From: Pseudoxanthomonas sp. z9
GTDB taxonomy: Bacteria; Pseudomonadota; Gammaproteobacteria; Xanthomonadales; Xanthomonadaceae
DNA length: 64,000 nt
Assembly (NCBI RefSeq): GCF_006542425.1
Contig: NZ_VFID01000016.1
Location: 62,001 to 126,000 of the forward strand
Reading direction: 5' to 3'
Part shown: positions 43,588-53,494 of the stretch, one piece after another
Layout of the letters: each line of letters begins with the position of its first letter
Numbering within the stretch: the first letter of the stretch is position 1
Program-made: the position numbers and the translations under genes
Notes under the pieces: model-generated
What the model saw: the letters and a program-made list of their open reading frames with translations, nothing else
What the model was told of the DNA's origin: nothing
Database searches by the model: none

Positions 43588-43968
43588 ATGCACCGCAGCC
43601 CCCTGGCGCAACTGGTCATCGATTGCCGGCAGCCGGAACTGGATGCCGCGGCAGGATTCTGGTCCGGCGCACTGGGCCAGCCATGGCGGCGCCTGCCGGA
43701 TCCGGACGATGGCCATTGTCGGCAGCTCGACACCGCGCCCGGCCAGCCGGGCATCCTGTTGCAGGCGGTCCGGCATCCCAGCCGCGTCCACCTGGACATC
43801 GAATCGACCGACGTGGAAGCGGAAGTGCGCCGGCTGGAAGCGCTTGGCGCGCGGCGGGTCGCGCAGGTCCGCGACTGGTGGGTGATGCAGGCGCCGACCG
43901 GGCACCGCTTCTGCGTGCTGCGCCAGCAGCGCGACGACCTGCCGAGGGAAGGCCATCGATGGCCGTGA
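43588..43968 (+). CDS. VOC-family protein, short
   Basis: 126 residues with GGGAG-containing leader. N-terminal LAQLVIDCRQPELDAAAGFWSGALGQPWRRL and C-terminal VHLDIESTDVEAEVRRLEALGARRVAQVRDWWVMQAPTGHRFCVLR are the typical VOC halves, in the glyoxalase_6-like subgroup that begins with the 'W..ALG' pattern. Its stop lies inside the start region of the exonuclease gene (10-base overlap). Confidence 0.85.
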   Translation: MHRSPLAQLVIDCRQPELDAAAGFWSGALGQPWRRLPDPDDGHCRQLDTAPGQPGILLQAVRHPSRVHLDIESTDVEAEVRRLEALGARRVAQVRDWWVMQAPTGHRFCVLRQQRDDLPREGHRWP

Positions 43969-44786
43969 ACCGGCGACGCACGCTGACCGTGGCGACATTC
44001 AACGTCAACGGCATCCGCACCCGCCTGCCGCATCTGATCGCATGGCTGCGGCGGGAGACACCGGACGTGGCCTGCCTGCAGGAACTCAAAGCGCTGGACG
44101 AGGGCTTCCCCCGCGCGGAACTGGAAGCGGAGGGTTATCACGCGCGCTGGGTGGGCCAGCGCTCCTGGAACGGCGTGGCGGTGCTGACCCGCGGCGAAGC
44201 GTCCACGGAGGTGCGCCGCAGCCTGCCGGGCGATCCCGGAGACAGTCATGCGCGCTATCTGGAAGTCGATGCCTTCGGCCTGCGCGTGGCCTGCCTGTAC
44301 CTGCCCAACGGCAATCCACAGCCGGGGCCGAAGTTCGACTACAAGCTCAAGTGGTTCGATCGCTTCATCCGCCACGCGCGCAGGTTGTACGTGCTGGAAC
44401 AGCCGGTGGTGATGGCCGGCGACTACAACGTGGTGCCCACCGACGAGGACATCTACAACCCGCGTTCCTGGCGAAAGGATGCGTTGTTGCAACCGGAAAG
44501 CCGGGAGCGCTACGCGAAGCTGCTGAAGACGGGCTGGGTCGACGCGCTTCGCGAGCGGCATCCGGAGAAGCACGTCTATACGTTCTGGGACTATTTCCGC
44601 CAGCACTGGGAGCGCGACGCCGGCCTGCGCATCGATCACCTGCTGCTGAATCCGCCGGCCGCCGCGCGCCTGAACGAGGCAGGCGTGGACCGCTGGGTGC
44701 GCGGGCTGCCCAAGCCCAGCGATCACGCGCCGACCTGGATCCGGATGACCCGGCCCGCCAAACCGCGGAAAAAGGCCGGCGCCTGA
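43959..44786 (+). CDS. xthA: Exodeoxyribonuclease III / AP endonuclease
   Basis: 275 residues from ATG 43959. Signature motifs of the ExoIII family: TFNVNGIRTRL, CLQELKA, WNGVAVLTR, GDYNVVPTDEDIYNP, then LRIDHLLLNP and PSDHAPTWI. These supply the metal-binding Glu and Asp and the catalytic His. It repairs abasic sites and removes 3' blocked ends. It overlaps the upstream VOC gene by 10 bases and converges on the AraC gene with a 4-base gap. Confidence 0.9.
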   Translation: MAVNRRRTLTVATFNVNGIRTRLPHLIAWLRRETPDVACLQELKALDEGFPRAELEAEGYHARWVGQRSWNGVAVLTRGEASTEVRRSLPGDPGDSHARYLEVDAFGLRVACLYLPNGNPQPGPKFDYKLKWFDRFIRHARRLYVLEQPVVMAGDYNVVPTDEDIYNPRSWRKDALLQPESRERYAKLLKTGWVDALRERHPEKHVYTFWDYFRQHWERDAGLRIDHLLLNPPAAARLNEAGVDRWVRGLPKPSDHAPTWIRMTRPAKPRKKAGA

Positions 44787-44790
44787 AACC

Positions 44791-45726
44791 TCAGACCTGG
44801 CGCGCGTTGAAGCGCACCTGCCCGATCTCCGAACGCGGCGGCGCGCCGAACAGGCGCTTGTACTCGCGACTGAACTGCGACGGGCTCTCGTAGCCGACCC
44901 GGTGCGCGGCGGCGACCGCGTCGATGCCGTCGGCCAGCATCAGCCGGCGCGCCTCGTGCAGGCGCAACTGCTTCTGGAACTGCAGTGGCGACAGCGTGGT
45001 CACCGCCTTGAACTGGTGATGCAGCGACGAGGTGCTCATGTGCACCGACTGCGCCAGTTCGTCGATGTTGAGCGGATGCAGGAAGCGCTGGCGCAGGTGC
45101 GCGACCGCGCGCGAGATGCGGTGCGAGCGGGTGTCGGCGGCGGCGATCTCGCGCAGGCTGTGGCCGAGGTCGCCGACCAGCACGCGGTAGAAGATTTCGC
45201 GAATCGCCAAAGGCGCCAGCACCGGCAGATCCGTCGGCGTATCAAGCAGGCGCATCAGCCGCAGCACCGCGTCCAGTAACGGGGTCGTCACCTTGGCGGC
45301 ATACAGTCCGGGGTCGAGACGGTTGGAGGTGGGCTGCGGTCCGGCATCCAGCATCAGCGAGGCGATCACCGCCGGGTCGATGTCCAGGCGCAGCGACAGG
45401 TAGGGCTTCTCCGGCGTCGCCTCGATCACCTGGCCGATCATCGGCAGGGTCACCGACACCACCAGGTAGTTGAGCGGGTCGTAGCGATAGGTCTGCCCGG
45501 CCAGGGTCGACTCCTTGCTGCCCTGGGCGACGATGCACAGGCGCGGTTCGTAGACCGTGGGAATGCAGGGGGTCGGCGTATCCCGCCGCATCAGGTGCAG
45601 TTGCGGGATGGCGGTGGCGTGGCTGCCATCGGACGTTGCCAATTGGGCAATCCGATCCGCCAGTTCGGCCTTCGCCGCGCAGGTCGTGCGCTGGGCGAGG
45701 GTATCCGCGGAAGTGTTGGCGCTCAT
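44791..45726 (-). CDS. AraC-family transcriptional regulator
   Basis: 311 residues from ATG 45726. The N-terminal half matches AraC_N (YEPRLCIVAQGSKESTLAGQTYRYDPLNYLVVSVTLPM). The C-terminal HTH pair is clear: NIDELAQSVHMSTSSLHHQFKAVTTLSPLQFQKQLRLHEARRLML and the second helix-turn-helix VGYESPSQFSREYKRLFGAPPRSE. It is divergent from the RND efflux genes, the probable target. Direct repeats ACTAACG in between are candidate sites. The same open frame runs upstream for over a thousand codons antisense to the pump gene, an artefact of high GC. Confidence 0.9.
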   Translation of the reverse strand: MSANTSADTLAQRTTCAAKAELADRIAQLATSDGSHATAIPQLHLMRRDTPTPCIPTVYEPRLCIVAQGSKESTLAGQTYRYDPLNYLVVSVTLPMIGQVIEATPEKPYLSLRLDIDPAVIASLMLDAGPQPTSNRLDPGLYAAKVTTPLLDAVLRLMRLLDTPTDLPVLAPLAIREIFYRVLVGDLGHSLREIAAADTRSHRISRAVAHLRQRFLHPLNIDELAQSVHMSTSSLHHQFKAVTTLSPLQFQKQLRLHEARRLMLADGIDAVAAAHRVGYESPSQFSREYKRLFGAPPRSEIGQVRFNARQV

Positions 45727-45832
45727 GGCGATGGAGGGGGGCGGGGGTAGGACGATTATTCGGAAGCACGGCCGCCCATGCAAAGGTCGCTGCGCGGGTT
45801 TGCAGAAATAGGCAAGCATTGGGCAGCAATGT

Positions 45833-45863
45833 ACTAACGAATGCGCCCATGAGCCGACTAACG
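45833..45863. promoter_or_regulatory. Direct repeats between the AraC regulator and the RND genes
   Basis: ACTAACG at 45833-45839 and again at 45857-45863, 24 bases apart and in the same orientation. AraC proteins commonly bind paired direct half-sites. The pair lies 107 bases from the regulator start and 113 bases from the pump start. Confidence 0.5.
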
Positions 45864-45975
45864 TAAAGGTCCCCCACCGGATGAGGCGCCTGCGCGCCTC
45901 GCGACGCGGGGTGGTGCCCGCTCGCCGGGGTGCCGCCCGCGTACCGGCTTCCCCCGTCGTTGGAAGCACGCCCCC

Positions 45976-48900
45976 ATGTGGATCGTCCAGTACGCGCTCA
46001 ACCGTCGCTACACCATCGGGGTGCTCGCCATCCTGATCCTGCTGTTCGGCACCCTGTCGGCCCGGCGCATGCCGACCGACATCCTGCCCGAGGTCGGCAT
46101 TCCGTCCATCAACCTGGTCTGGACCTACAACGGTCTGTCGGCCGCGGACATGGCCGCCAAGATCACCACCTTCTCCGAGGCGGCCATCCTCAACACCGTG
46201 GATGACCTGAAGGAAGTGCGTTCGGAGACCATCAACGGCGCCAGCATCATCCGCATCGACTTCCAGCCCAACGTCAGCCTGGATCGCGCGCTGGGCCAGA
46301 TTACCGCGGTCTCGCAGACCATCCTGCGGCGCATGCCGCCGGGCACCTCGCCGCCATTGGTGGTGCGCAACAACGTGTCCAGCACGCCGGTGCTGCAACT
46401 GGTGCTGTCGTCGGATTCGCTGACCGAGGCGCAGCTGTACGACTACGCGCGCCTGCAACTGCGTTCGCAGATCCAGACCATTCCCGGCATCCGCATGACG
46501 CTGCCCTACGGTGGCGCCGCGCGGCAGGTGATGGTGGACCTGAATCCGTCCGCCTTGCAGACCTACGGCCTGACCCCGTCCGACATCACCGGTGCGCTGG
46601 AGCGCGGTAGCCCGACCCTGCCATCCGGCTCCATCCGCGAGGGCGCGCGCGAGCTGCAGATCTCGCTCGACGCCAGTCCCGCCTCGGTGCAGGAGTTCCT
46701 GGACCTTCCAGTCGCCACCCGCAATGGCATCGTGCTGTACGTGCGCGACGTCGCCTCGGTCCGCGACGGCGGCGCGCTGCAGACCAACGTGGCGCGGATG
46801 GACGGCTCCAGCGCGGTGTCGGTGGCGCTGATCAAGCTGGGTGGCGCCTCGGCGGTTGAAATCGTGCGCGCGGTGCGCGAGCGGCTGCCGGAAATCGAGG
46901 CCTCGGCGCCGCCGGGCATGCGCATCGCGCCGATCTTCGATCAGTCGGTGTTCGTCGACAATGCGATCGCATCCATCCAGCACGAAGCGGTGCTGGTCGG
47001 CCTGCTCGTCGCGCTGGTGGTGCTGGTGTTCATCGGTTCCTGGCGTTCCAGCCTGATCGTGTTGTCGGCCATCCCGCTGGCGCTGCTGGCCAGCGTGGCG
47101 ATGCTGGATCTGCTGGGCTACACCTTCAACGTGATGACCCTCGGCGGCCTGGCGCTGGCGATCGGCATCCTGGTCGACAACGCGGTGGTGGACGTGGAGA
47201 ACACCAACCGCAACATCGCCCTGGGCAAGGACGTGCCCACGGCGATCCTGGACAGCGCCCGCGAGGTGGTGTTTCCCGAGTTCGTCTCCACCGTGTCCAT
47301 CTGCATCGTGCTGACGCCGATCCTGCTGATGACCGGCCTGTCGGCGTGGGTGTTCACCCCGCTGGCGCTGGCGGTGATCTTCGCGATGATCGCCTCGTTC
47401 CTGCTCTCGCGCACCCTGATCCCGGTGCTGTGCTACCTGCTGCTGCCGGCCGACATCCGCAGCCGCGAGAATCCGCGCTGGGCGCCTGAAAAGCTGCTGC
47501 TTGGCATCAACCACAGGATCGAGCACACCCTGGAATCGCTGCGCGAACGCCACCACGCACTGCTGGTGCGGCTGGGCCATCACGGCGGCGTGCTGGCGAT
47601 CGCCGCGCTGCTGGTGATCGCGGTGGGCGTGGGTGCCGGCGCGCTGCTGGGACGCGAGTACTTTCCGCAGGTCGATGCCGGCCAGCTGCGCCTGCAGGTG
47701 CGCATGCCCTCGGGCACGCGGCTGGAGCAGACCACCCAGCGGCTGACCGAAATCCAGCGCGAGATCCGGCGGATCATCCCGGCCGGGGAATTGCAGACCG
47801 TGTACGAACAGATCGGCGTGCCGGACGCGATCAACCTGTCGCTGGTGGACAGCGCGGTGGTCGGATCGTTCGAGGCCGAGCTGATGCTGCAGCTGCGCTC
47901 GCCGCATGCGCCGACCCGCGACTACCTGGCCCAGATCCGCCAGCGCATGGCCGAGCGCTTCCCCGACGTGAAGGTATTCGAGCGTCCGCCGGACGCCACC
48001 AGCCGGACCCTGGCCGGCTCGGCCGCCGCCGCCTTCGAGGTGCGCCTGATCGGACGTGACGTACCGGGCAATCTGGCGCTGGCGCGCGAAGTGGAAAGCC
48101 GTCTGCGCCAGGAACCGGGCGCGGTGGACGTGGCGCTGCGGCAAATCCTGGACCTGCCCGAATACCGCGTGCACATCGATCGCACCCGCGCCGCCCAGCT
48201 GGGCCTTGACGCGCAGCAGGCCAGCCGCGCGGTGCTGTCGGTGCTCGGCACCTCCGGCACGGTCACGCCGGTGTACTGGACCGACACCGTCAACGCGATC
48301 GCCTACACCGTGCAGGTGCAGGCGCCGCCGGCCAGCCTTCCCGATGCCGAAACCCTGCTGAACATGCCGCTGCGGATTGGCGGGGAAGGGCAGGCGGTCC
48401 TGCTGCGCAACATCGCCACCGTCACCCCGCGCAATGTGCCGGCCAGCATCGCCCGCACCACGCTCGCGCCCACCGTCAGCGTGCTGGCGAACGTGCAGGG
48501 TACCGATCTGGGCTCGGTGTATTCGCGCCTGACCCGCATCACCGCCGACGTGCAGGCGCGGATGAAGCCGGGCAACCGGATCGAGATCACCGGCCAGGCC
48601 GGCGAGATGCAGAACGCCTATGGCGAACTGGCCGGCGGGCTGCTGATGTCGGCGGTACTGGTATTCCTGGTGCTGGTGATCAACTTCCAGTCGTGGATCC
48701 AGCCGCTGGTGGCGATGTCCGGCCTGCCGGTCGCCATCGCCGGCGCGGCGATCGGCCTGTTCGTCACCGGCACGCCGCTGAGCGTGCCCGCGTTGATGGG
48801 CCTGATGATGGTGATTGGCGTGTCCACCGCCAACAGCGTGCTGGTGACCAGCTTCGCGCGCGGCCTGATCGCCGACGGCCACGATCCGGAACTGGCCGCG

Positions 48901-49203
48901 TACGAATCCGCCGCCGTGCGCCTGCGTCCGGTGCTGATGACGGCCAGCGCGATGGTGCTGGGCATCATCCCGATGGCGATCGGATTGGGCGATGGCGGCG
49001 AGCAGAACGCGCCGCTGGGCCGCGCGGTGATTGGCGGCCTGCTGTTCGGCACCCCGGCCACGCTGGTGCTGGTGCCCTCGATCCTGGCCGTGGTCGGCCG
49101 CCGGCAGAAGCGCCGCGCCGAAGCCGCGCGGGCCATCGATATCTCCGATGTTTCCTCCCCCACCGCCACCGGCGACGCCGCCGGTGCAGGAGTCTCCCCA
49201 TGA
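45976..49203 (+). CDS. RND-family efflux transporter permease
   Basis: 1075 residues, the usual AcrB length, with twelve membrane spans and two large periplasmic loops. The TM4 motif reads GILVDNAVVDVEN: Asp401 is present but Asn402 replaces the second proton-relay Asp of AcrB. The TM10 segment GVSTANSVL has Ala952 where AcrB has Lys940. So the protein belongs to a different RND branch with altered relay residues. It probably exports hydrophobic compounds or metals; no outer-membrane channel gene is adjacent. Its stop overlaps the membrane-fusion gene start. Confidence 0.88.
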   Translation: MWIVQYALNRRYTIGVLAILILLFGTLSARRMPTDILPEVGIPSINLVWTYNGLSAADMAAKITTFSEAAILNTVDDLKEVRSETINGASIIRIDFQPNVSLDRALGQITAVSQTILRRMPPGTSPPLVVRNNVSSTPVLQLVLSSDSLTEAQLYDYARLQLRSQIQTIPGIRMTLPYGGAARQVMVDLNPSALQTYGLTPSDITGALERGSPTLPSGSIREGARELQISLDASPASVQEFLDLPVATRNGIVLYVRDVASVRDGGALQTNVARMDGSSAVSVALIKLGGASAVEIVRAVRERLPEIEASAPPGMRIAPIFDQSVFVDNAIASIQHEAVLVGLLVALVVLVFIGSWRSSLIVLSAIPLALLASVAMLDLLGYTFNVMTLGGLALAIGILVDNAVVDVENTNRNIALGKDVPTAILDSAREVVFPEFVSTVSICIVLTPILLMTGLSAWVFTPLALAVIFAMIASFLLSRTLIPVLCYLLLPADIRSRENPRWAPEKLLLGINHRIEHTLESLRERHHALLVRLGHHGGVLAIAALLVIAVGVGAGALLGREYFPQVDAGQLRLQVRMPSGTRLEQTTQRLTEIQREIRRIIPAGELQTVYEQIGVPDAINLSLVDSAVVGSFEAELMLQLRSPHAPTRDYLAQIRQRMAERFPDVKVFERPPDATSRTLAGSAAAAFEVRLIGRDVPGNLALAREVESRLRQEPGAVDVALRQILDLPEYRVHIDRTRAAQLGLDAQQASRAVLSVLGTSGTVTPVYWTDTVNAIAYTVQVQAPPASLPDAETLLNMPLRIGGEGQAVLLRNIATVTPRNVPASIARTTLAPTVSVLANVQGTDLGSVYSRLTRITADVQARMKPGNRIEITGQAGEMQNAYGELAGGLLMSAVLVFLVLVINFQSWIQPLVAMSGLPVAIAGAAIGLFVTGTPLSVPALMGLMMVIGVSTANSVLVTSFARGLIADGHDPELAAYESAAVRLRPVLMTASAMVLGIIPMAIGLGDGGEQNAPLGRAVIGGLLFGTPATLVLVPSILAVVGRRQKRRAEAARAIDISDVSSPTATGDAAGAGVSP

Positions 49204-50321
49204 AGACCGTTCCCGTTACCGGCCTGTTGCTGGCCGCCGCCGTCGTGGCCGGCATCGCCACCCTCAGCGGCTGCGGCCGCAGCTCCGCCGCCACCCAGCC
49301 CGCAACCGTCGTGCCGGACGTGTTGACCACTCCGGCCAAGGCCGCGGATCCGCAGTCCGAGTTGAGGCTGCCGGCGCGCGCCGAAGCCGGCGAGTCGGCC
49401 AAGCTGTATGCGCGCGCCACCGGTTTCGTCAGCGAGCGCCGGGTGGATCTGGGCGATCACGTCAAGGCCGGCCAGGTGCTGGCGACGATCGCCACCCCGG
49501 AAGTCGATCAGGCCGTGCGCGAAGCTGCCGCGGATCTGGAACTGGCGCAGGCCAACCAGGCACTGGCCAAGGCCAACTTCGATCGCGCCGACGTGCTGGT
49601 CGGATCCGGCGCCATTTCCAAGGAACTGCACAGCGAACGCCTGGCGAGCCTGAGCGCCGCGCGCGCGGCCACCTCGGCTGCCCAGGCGCGCCTGTCCAGC
49701 GCCCGCGAACGCCAGGGCTTCCAGATCGTGCGCGCGCCGTTCGATGGCGTGGTGGTGGCGCGGAATGTCGAACGCGGCGATCGCGTGGTCGGCGATTCGG
49801 CCTCCGCGACCCTGCCGATGTTCGAGGTCAACGCGCTGGATCCGCTGCGCATCGTGGTGGACGTGCCGCAAAACGCGGCCTTGCAGGTGCGTCCGGGCAT
49901 GGCCGGGCAGATGCGCTTCCTGGAACTGGCCGATCAGGCATTCGAAGTGGAAGTGGTGCGCAGCGCGCAGAACATTTCCAGCAGCGTCGGCGCGATGCGC
50001 ATCGAGCTGCGCCTGCCCAATCCGGAAGGCCGGATTCCCGCCGGCATGCTGGGCGAAATCGGCCTGAAGGTGCCGCGCGCGGTGCCAGCGGTGCTGGTGC
50101 CCGTCTCGGCGGTGGCGCAGGACGCCGGCGGCGCGCAGGTGGCGGTGGTGGGTGGCGACGCGCTGCTGCAATTCCGCAAGGTCGTGCTCGGCCGCAACCT
50201 GGGCAACGAAGCCGAAGTGCTCTCCGGCCTGAAGCCGGGCGAACAGGTCGTCCTGGCCCCCAATGCCATGCTGACCGCCGGCCAGAAGGTCACGGCCAGG
50301 GCCAATGTCGTGAAGAAGTAA
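49200..50321 (+). CDS. RND membrane-fusion lipoprotein
   Basis: 373 residues from ATG 49200, overlapping the upstream stop by 4 bases. Lipobox LSGC with Cys25. HlyD/AcrA organisation: beta-barrel, lipoyl halves (VDLGDHVKAGQVLATI; VRAPFDGVVVARNVERGD), helical hairpin (AAADLELAQANQALAKANFDRADVLV ... LSAARAATSAAQARL), and MP-proximal C-terminus ending VTARANVVKK. The C-terminal 18 codons and stop, in altered form, recur twice downstream. Converges on mmsA. Confidence 0.9.
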   Translation: MKTVPVTGLLLAAAVVAGIATLSGCGRSSAATQPATVVPDVLTTPAKAADPQSELRLPARAEAGESAKLYARATGFVSERRVDLGDHVKAGQVLATIATPEVDQAVREAAADLELAQANQALAKANFDRADVLVGSGAISKELHSERLASLSAARAATSAAQARLSSARERQGFQIVRAPFDGVVVARNVERGDRVVGDSASATLPMFEVNALDPLRIVVDVPQNAALQVRPGMAGQMRFLELADQAFEVEVVRSAQNISSSVGAMRIELRLPNPEGRIPAGMLGEIGLKVPRAVPAVLVPVSAVAQDAGGAQVAVVGGDALLQFRKVVLGRNLGNEAEVLSGLKPGEQVVLAPNAMLTAGQKVTARANVVKK

Positions 50322-50762
50322 CCTCCACCATTCTTGCCTTTGTGGGAGCGACGTTAGTCGCGATGACGAAGCCGGAAAAAACGCACAAAAGCTCGCGACT
50401 TACGTCGCTCCCACAGTCAAACGGAAGGATGGGCCGACGCTAGCTCCGGCTGGGCCAATGGTCACGGCCAGGGTCAATGCGATGAAGACGTGACGCCAGC
50501 CAAAGTACCCCTTGTGGGAGCGACGTGAGTCGCGATGACGGAGCCGGGAAAATCGCGCAAAAGCTCGCGACTTACGTCGCTCTCACAGTCAAACGGAAGG
50601 ATGCGCCAACGCTCGCTCCGGCTGGGCCGACGGTCACGGCCAGGGTCAATGCGATGAAGACGTGACGCCAGCCAAAGCATCCCTTGTGGGAGCGACGTGA
50701 GTCGCGATGACGGAGCCGGGGAAAACGCGAAAAGCTCGAGACTTACGTCGCTCCCACAATCA
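50288..50762. repeat. Tandem array of gene-tail plus REP units (three units of 172 bp)
   Basis: Copies start at 50288, 50460 and 50632. Each holds a version of the membrane-fusion gene end (GGTCACGGCCAGG...AAG, then a stop) followed by an inverted pair of GTGGGAGCGACG-type REPs about 60 bases apart (for example 50342-50353 and 50403-50414). Downstream copies carry divergent tails (VTARVNAMKT instead of VTARANVVKK). The array fills the gap between the fusion gene and the convergent mmsA. Confidence 0.9.
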
Positions 50763-50783
50763 GGTGGTAAAGAACACTGACGC

Positions 50784-52277
50784 TCACTTCATCGTCGGCA
50801 TCACGAATTCGGCGCCGCGCGCGCCTTCGGGCCAGCGGGCGGTGATGGTCTTCAGGCGGGTGTAGAAGCGCACGCCGTCCGGGCCGTGCACGTGCAGCGG
50901 GCCGAACAGCGAGCGCTTCCAACCGCCGAAGCTGTGGAAGGCCATCGGCACCGGGATCGGCACGTTGATGCCGACCATGCCGGCCTGTACCTGGTGGGCG
51001 AACTCGCGCGCGGCGCCACCGTCGCGGGTGAACACCGCGGCGCCGTTGCCGTATTCGTGTTCGTTGACCAGTCGCAGTGCGGTGTCGAAATCCGGCACCC
51101 GCACCACGCACAGCACCGGGCCGAAGATCTCTTCGCGGTAGATGCGCATGTCCGGAGTGACGTGATCGAACAGGCAGCCGCCGAGGAAGAAACCGTCGGG
51201 CGAGCCTTCCACGGCCAGCCCGCGTCCATCCACCACCAGGGTGGCGCCTTCGGCGACACCCAGATCCACGTAGCCGCGCACCTTGTCGCGGTGCGCGCCG
51301 GTCACCAGCGGGCCCATTTCGGTATCGCGGCTGCCGGCGCCAATCTTCAGTGCGGCGACCTGCGGGGCCAGCCTTTCGATCAGCGCGTCGGCGGTGTGAT
51401 CGCCCACGCACACGGCCACCGAGATCGCCATGCAGCGCTCGCCGGCCGACCCGTAGCCGGCGCCGAGCAGGGCGGCGGCCGCGCCGTCGAGATCGGCGTC
51501 GGGCAACACCACCATGTGGTTCTTCGCTCCACCCAGCGCCTGTACCCGCTTGCCGTTGGCGCTGCCGCGCGCGTAGATGTATTCGGCGATGGGGGTGGAG
51601 CCGACGAAGCTGACCGCCTGCACGCGCGGGTCGTCCAGCAGCGCATCCACCGCTTCCTTGTCGCCGTTCACCACGTTGAACGCGCCATCCGGCAGGCCGG
51701 CCTGGCGCAGCAGTCCGGCCAGCATCATCGAGGCGGAGGGATCCCGTTCGGATGGCTTGAGCACGAAGGTGTTGCCGCAGGCCAGCGCCACCGGGAACAT
51801 CCACAGCGGCACCATCGCCGGGAAATTGAACGGGGTGATGCCGGCGACCACGCCCAACGGCGCATGTTCGCTCCACGAATCCACGTCGCGGCCGACGTTC
51901 ATCGAATGCTCGCCCTTGAGCAGGTGCGGGATGCCGCAGGCGAATTCCACCACCTCCAGCCCGCGGGTCACCTCGCCGCGCGCATCCGACAGCACCTTGC
52001 CGTGCTCGTAGGTGATGCGCAGGGCGAGCTCGTCCGCATGGCGTTCCACCAGCTCCTTGAACCGGAACAGCACCCGCGCGCGATTGAGCGGGGTGACCGC
52101 GCTCCAGGCCGGAAACGCGGCCTGCGCGGTATGCACCGCCACCGCGACCTCGTCGGCCGAGGCCAGCGGGACATGCGCGGCCACCTGGCCGGAGGCGGGG
52201 TCGAAAACCTCGCCATGACGGCCGCTGGTGCCGGCCACCGGGTGGCCGTTGATGAAGTGGTGCAGGGTGTCGATCAT
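50784..52277 (-). CDS. mmsA: Methylmalonate/malonate-semialdehyde dehydrogenase (CoA-acylating)
   Basis: 497 residues from ATG 52277. ALDH motifs: [74 protein letters not shown] and the catalytic Cys in [16 protein letters not shown]. The GGAKNH (instead of GGKSP) and the AGERC pattern mark the CoA-dependent MMSDH family. It would turn malonate semialdehyde (from beta-alanine) into acetyl-CoA, CO2 and NADH. The C-terminal end abuts the REP-type array. It lies 20 bases from ald on the same strand. Confidence 0.9.
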   Translation of the reverse strand: MIDTLHHFINGHPVAGTSGRHGEVFDPASGQVAAHVPLASADEVAVAVHTAQAAFPAWSAVTPLNRARVLFRFKELVERHADELALRITYEHGKVLSDARGEVTRGLEVVEFACGIPHLLKGEHSMNVGRDVDSWSEHAPLGVVAGITPFNFPAMVPLWMFPVALACGNTFVLKPSERDPSASMMLAGLLRQAGLPDGAFNVVNGDKEAVDALLDDPRVQAVSFVGSTPIAEYIYARGSANGKRVQALGGAKNHMVVLPDADLDGAAAALLGAGYGSAGERCMAISVAVCVGDHTADALIERLAPQVAALKIGAGSRDTEMGPLVTGAHRDKVRGYVDLGVAEGATLVVDGRGLAVEGSPDGFFLGGCLFDHVTPDMRIYREEIFGPVLCVVRVPDFDTALRLVNEHEYGNGAAVFTRDGGAAREFAHQVQAGMVGINVPIPVPMAFHSFGGWKRSLFGPLHVHGPDGVRFYTRLKTITARWPEGARGAEFVMPTMK

Positions 52278-52297
52278 GGGGGAGTTCGCGTTCGGGT

Positions 52298-53413
52298 TCA
52301 GCCCAGCGCCTGCGCCGCCGGTACGTAGGGATAGCCCAGATCCTCGGCCACCGCGCGGTAGGTGATCTTGCCGGCGTAGACGTTCAGGCCGTTGAGCAGG
52401 TGGGGATCGTCCAGCAAGGCGCGGCGCGCGCCCTTGTTCGCCAGTTGCACGGCGAAGGGCAGGGTGGCGTTGGTCAGGGCGAAGGTGGAGGTGCGGGCCA
52501 CGCCGCCGGGCATGTTGGCGACGCAGTAGTGGATGACGCCATCCACCTCGTAGGTCGGGTCCTGGTGGGTGGTGGGATGGCTGGTCTCGAAGCAGCCGCC
52601 CTGATCGATGGCCACGTCCACCAGCACCGAGCCCGGGCGCATCAGCTTCAGCTGCGCGCGCGACACCAGCTTGGGCGCGGCCGCGCCGGGGATCAGCACC
52701 GCGCCGATCACCAGGTCGGTGTAGGGCAGGCGTTCCTCGATGGCGTCGTGGGTGGAGTAGATGGTGGTCAGGCGATCGCCGTACAGCTCGTCGATGTACT
52801 TCAGGCGGTCGATGGAGCGGTCGAGGATGGTCACGTGCGCGCCCAGGCCCATCGCCATGCGCGCAGCGTTCAATCCGACCACGCCGCCGCCGATGACCAG
52901 CACTTCCGCCGGTTTCACCCCCGGCACGCCGCCGAGCAGGATGCCGGATCCGCCCTGCGCCTTTTCCAGGGCGTGCGCGCCGGCCTGGATCGACATGCGC
53001 CCGGCCACTTCGCTCATCGGCGCCAGCAGTGGCAGGCCGCCACGGTTGTCGGTGACGGTCTCGTAGGCGATCGCGGTGACGCCCGAGGCGACCAGCGCCT
53101 TGGTCTGTTCCGGATCCGGCGCCAGGTGCAGGTAGGTGTAGAGGACCTGGCCGGGCCGCAGCATCGCGCATTCCACCGGTTGCGGTTCCTTGACCTTGAT
53201 GATCATGTCGGCGCGACGGAAGATTTCGTCGGCGCCGGAGACGATCTCCGCCCCCGCCTTCGCATACTGTTCGTCGGTCAGGCCGATCGCCTTGCCGCCG
53301 TCCTTCTGCACCATCACCTGGTGACCATGGGCAATCAGTTCGCGCGCACCGGCCGGAGTCAGGCCAATGCGGTACTCATGGTTCTTTATTTCCTTGGGAA
53401 CGCCGATCAGCAT
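52298..53413 (-). CDS. ald: Alanine dehydrogenase
   Basis: 371 residues. N-terminal signature [40 protein letters not shown] with the substrate-binding Arg15 and Lys; [18 protein letters not shown] (Lys74 region), YLHLAPD (His96 region) and NAD site [31 protein letters not shown]. It catalyses alanine + NAD+ to pyruvate + NH3. Next to bauA and mmsA it would regenerate the pyruvate acceptor of the transaminase. 20-base gap to mmsA; 81-base gap to bauA. Confidence 0.92.
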   Translation of the reverse strand: MLIGVPKEIKNHEYRIGLTPAGARELIAHGHQVMVQKDGGKAIGLTDEQYAKAGAEIVSGADEIFRRADMIIKVKEPQPVECAMLRPGQVLYTYLHLAPDPEQTKALVASGVTAIAYETVTDNRGGLPLLAPMSEVAGRMSIQAGAHALEKAQGGSGILLGGVPGVKPAEVLVIGGGVVGLNAARMAMGLGAHVTILDRSIDRLKYIDELYGDRLTTIYSTHDAIEERLPYTDLVIGAVLIPGAAAPKLVSRAQLKLMRPGSVLVDVAIDQGGCFETSHPTTHQDPTYEVDGVIHYCVANMPGGVARTSTFALTNATLPFAVQLANKGARRALLDDPHLLNGLNVYAGKITYRAVAEDLGYPYVPAAQALG

Positions 53414-53494
53414 GTTTCTCTCCGTTGCGTGAGGATGGATGCGCGTGGGGAGCGCCGGGGCGTGCAGGGGCGGATGTCGGGAAGCGGGAAAGCG

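Noticed and set aside
45727-48882. Open frame of over a thousand codons on the minus strand, continuing upstream from the AraC regulator antisense to the RND gene
   Set aside because: The sequence is low-complexity His/Arg/Gln/Gly-rich, typical of the complement of a GC-rich gene; the RND reading is clearly the real one.
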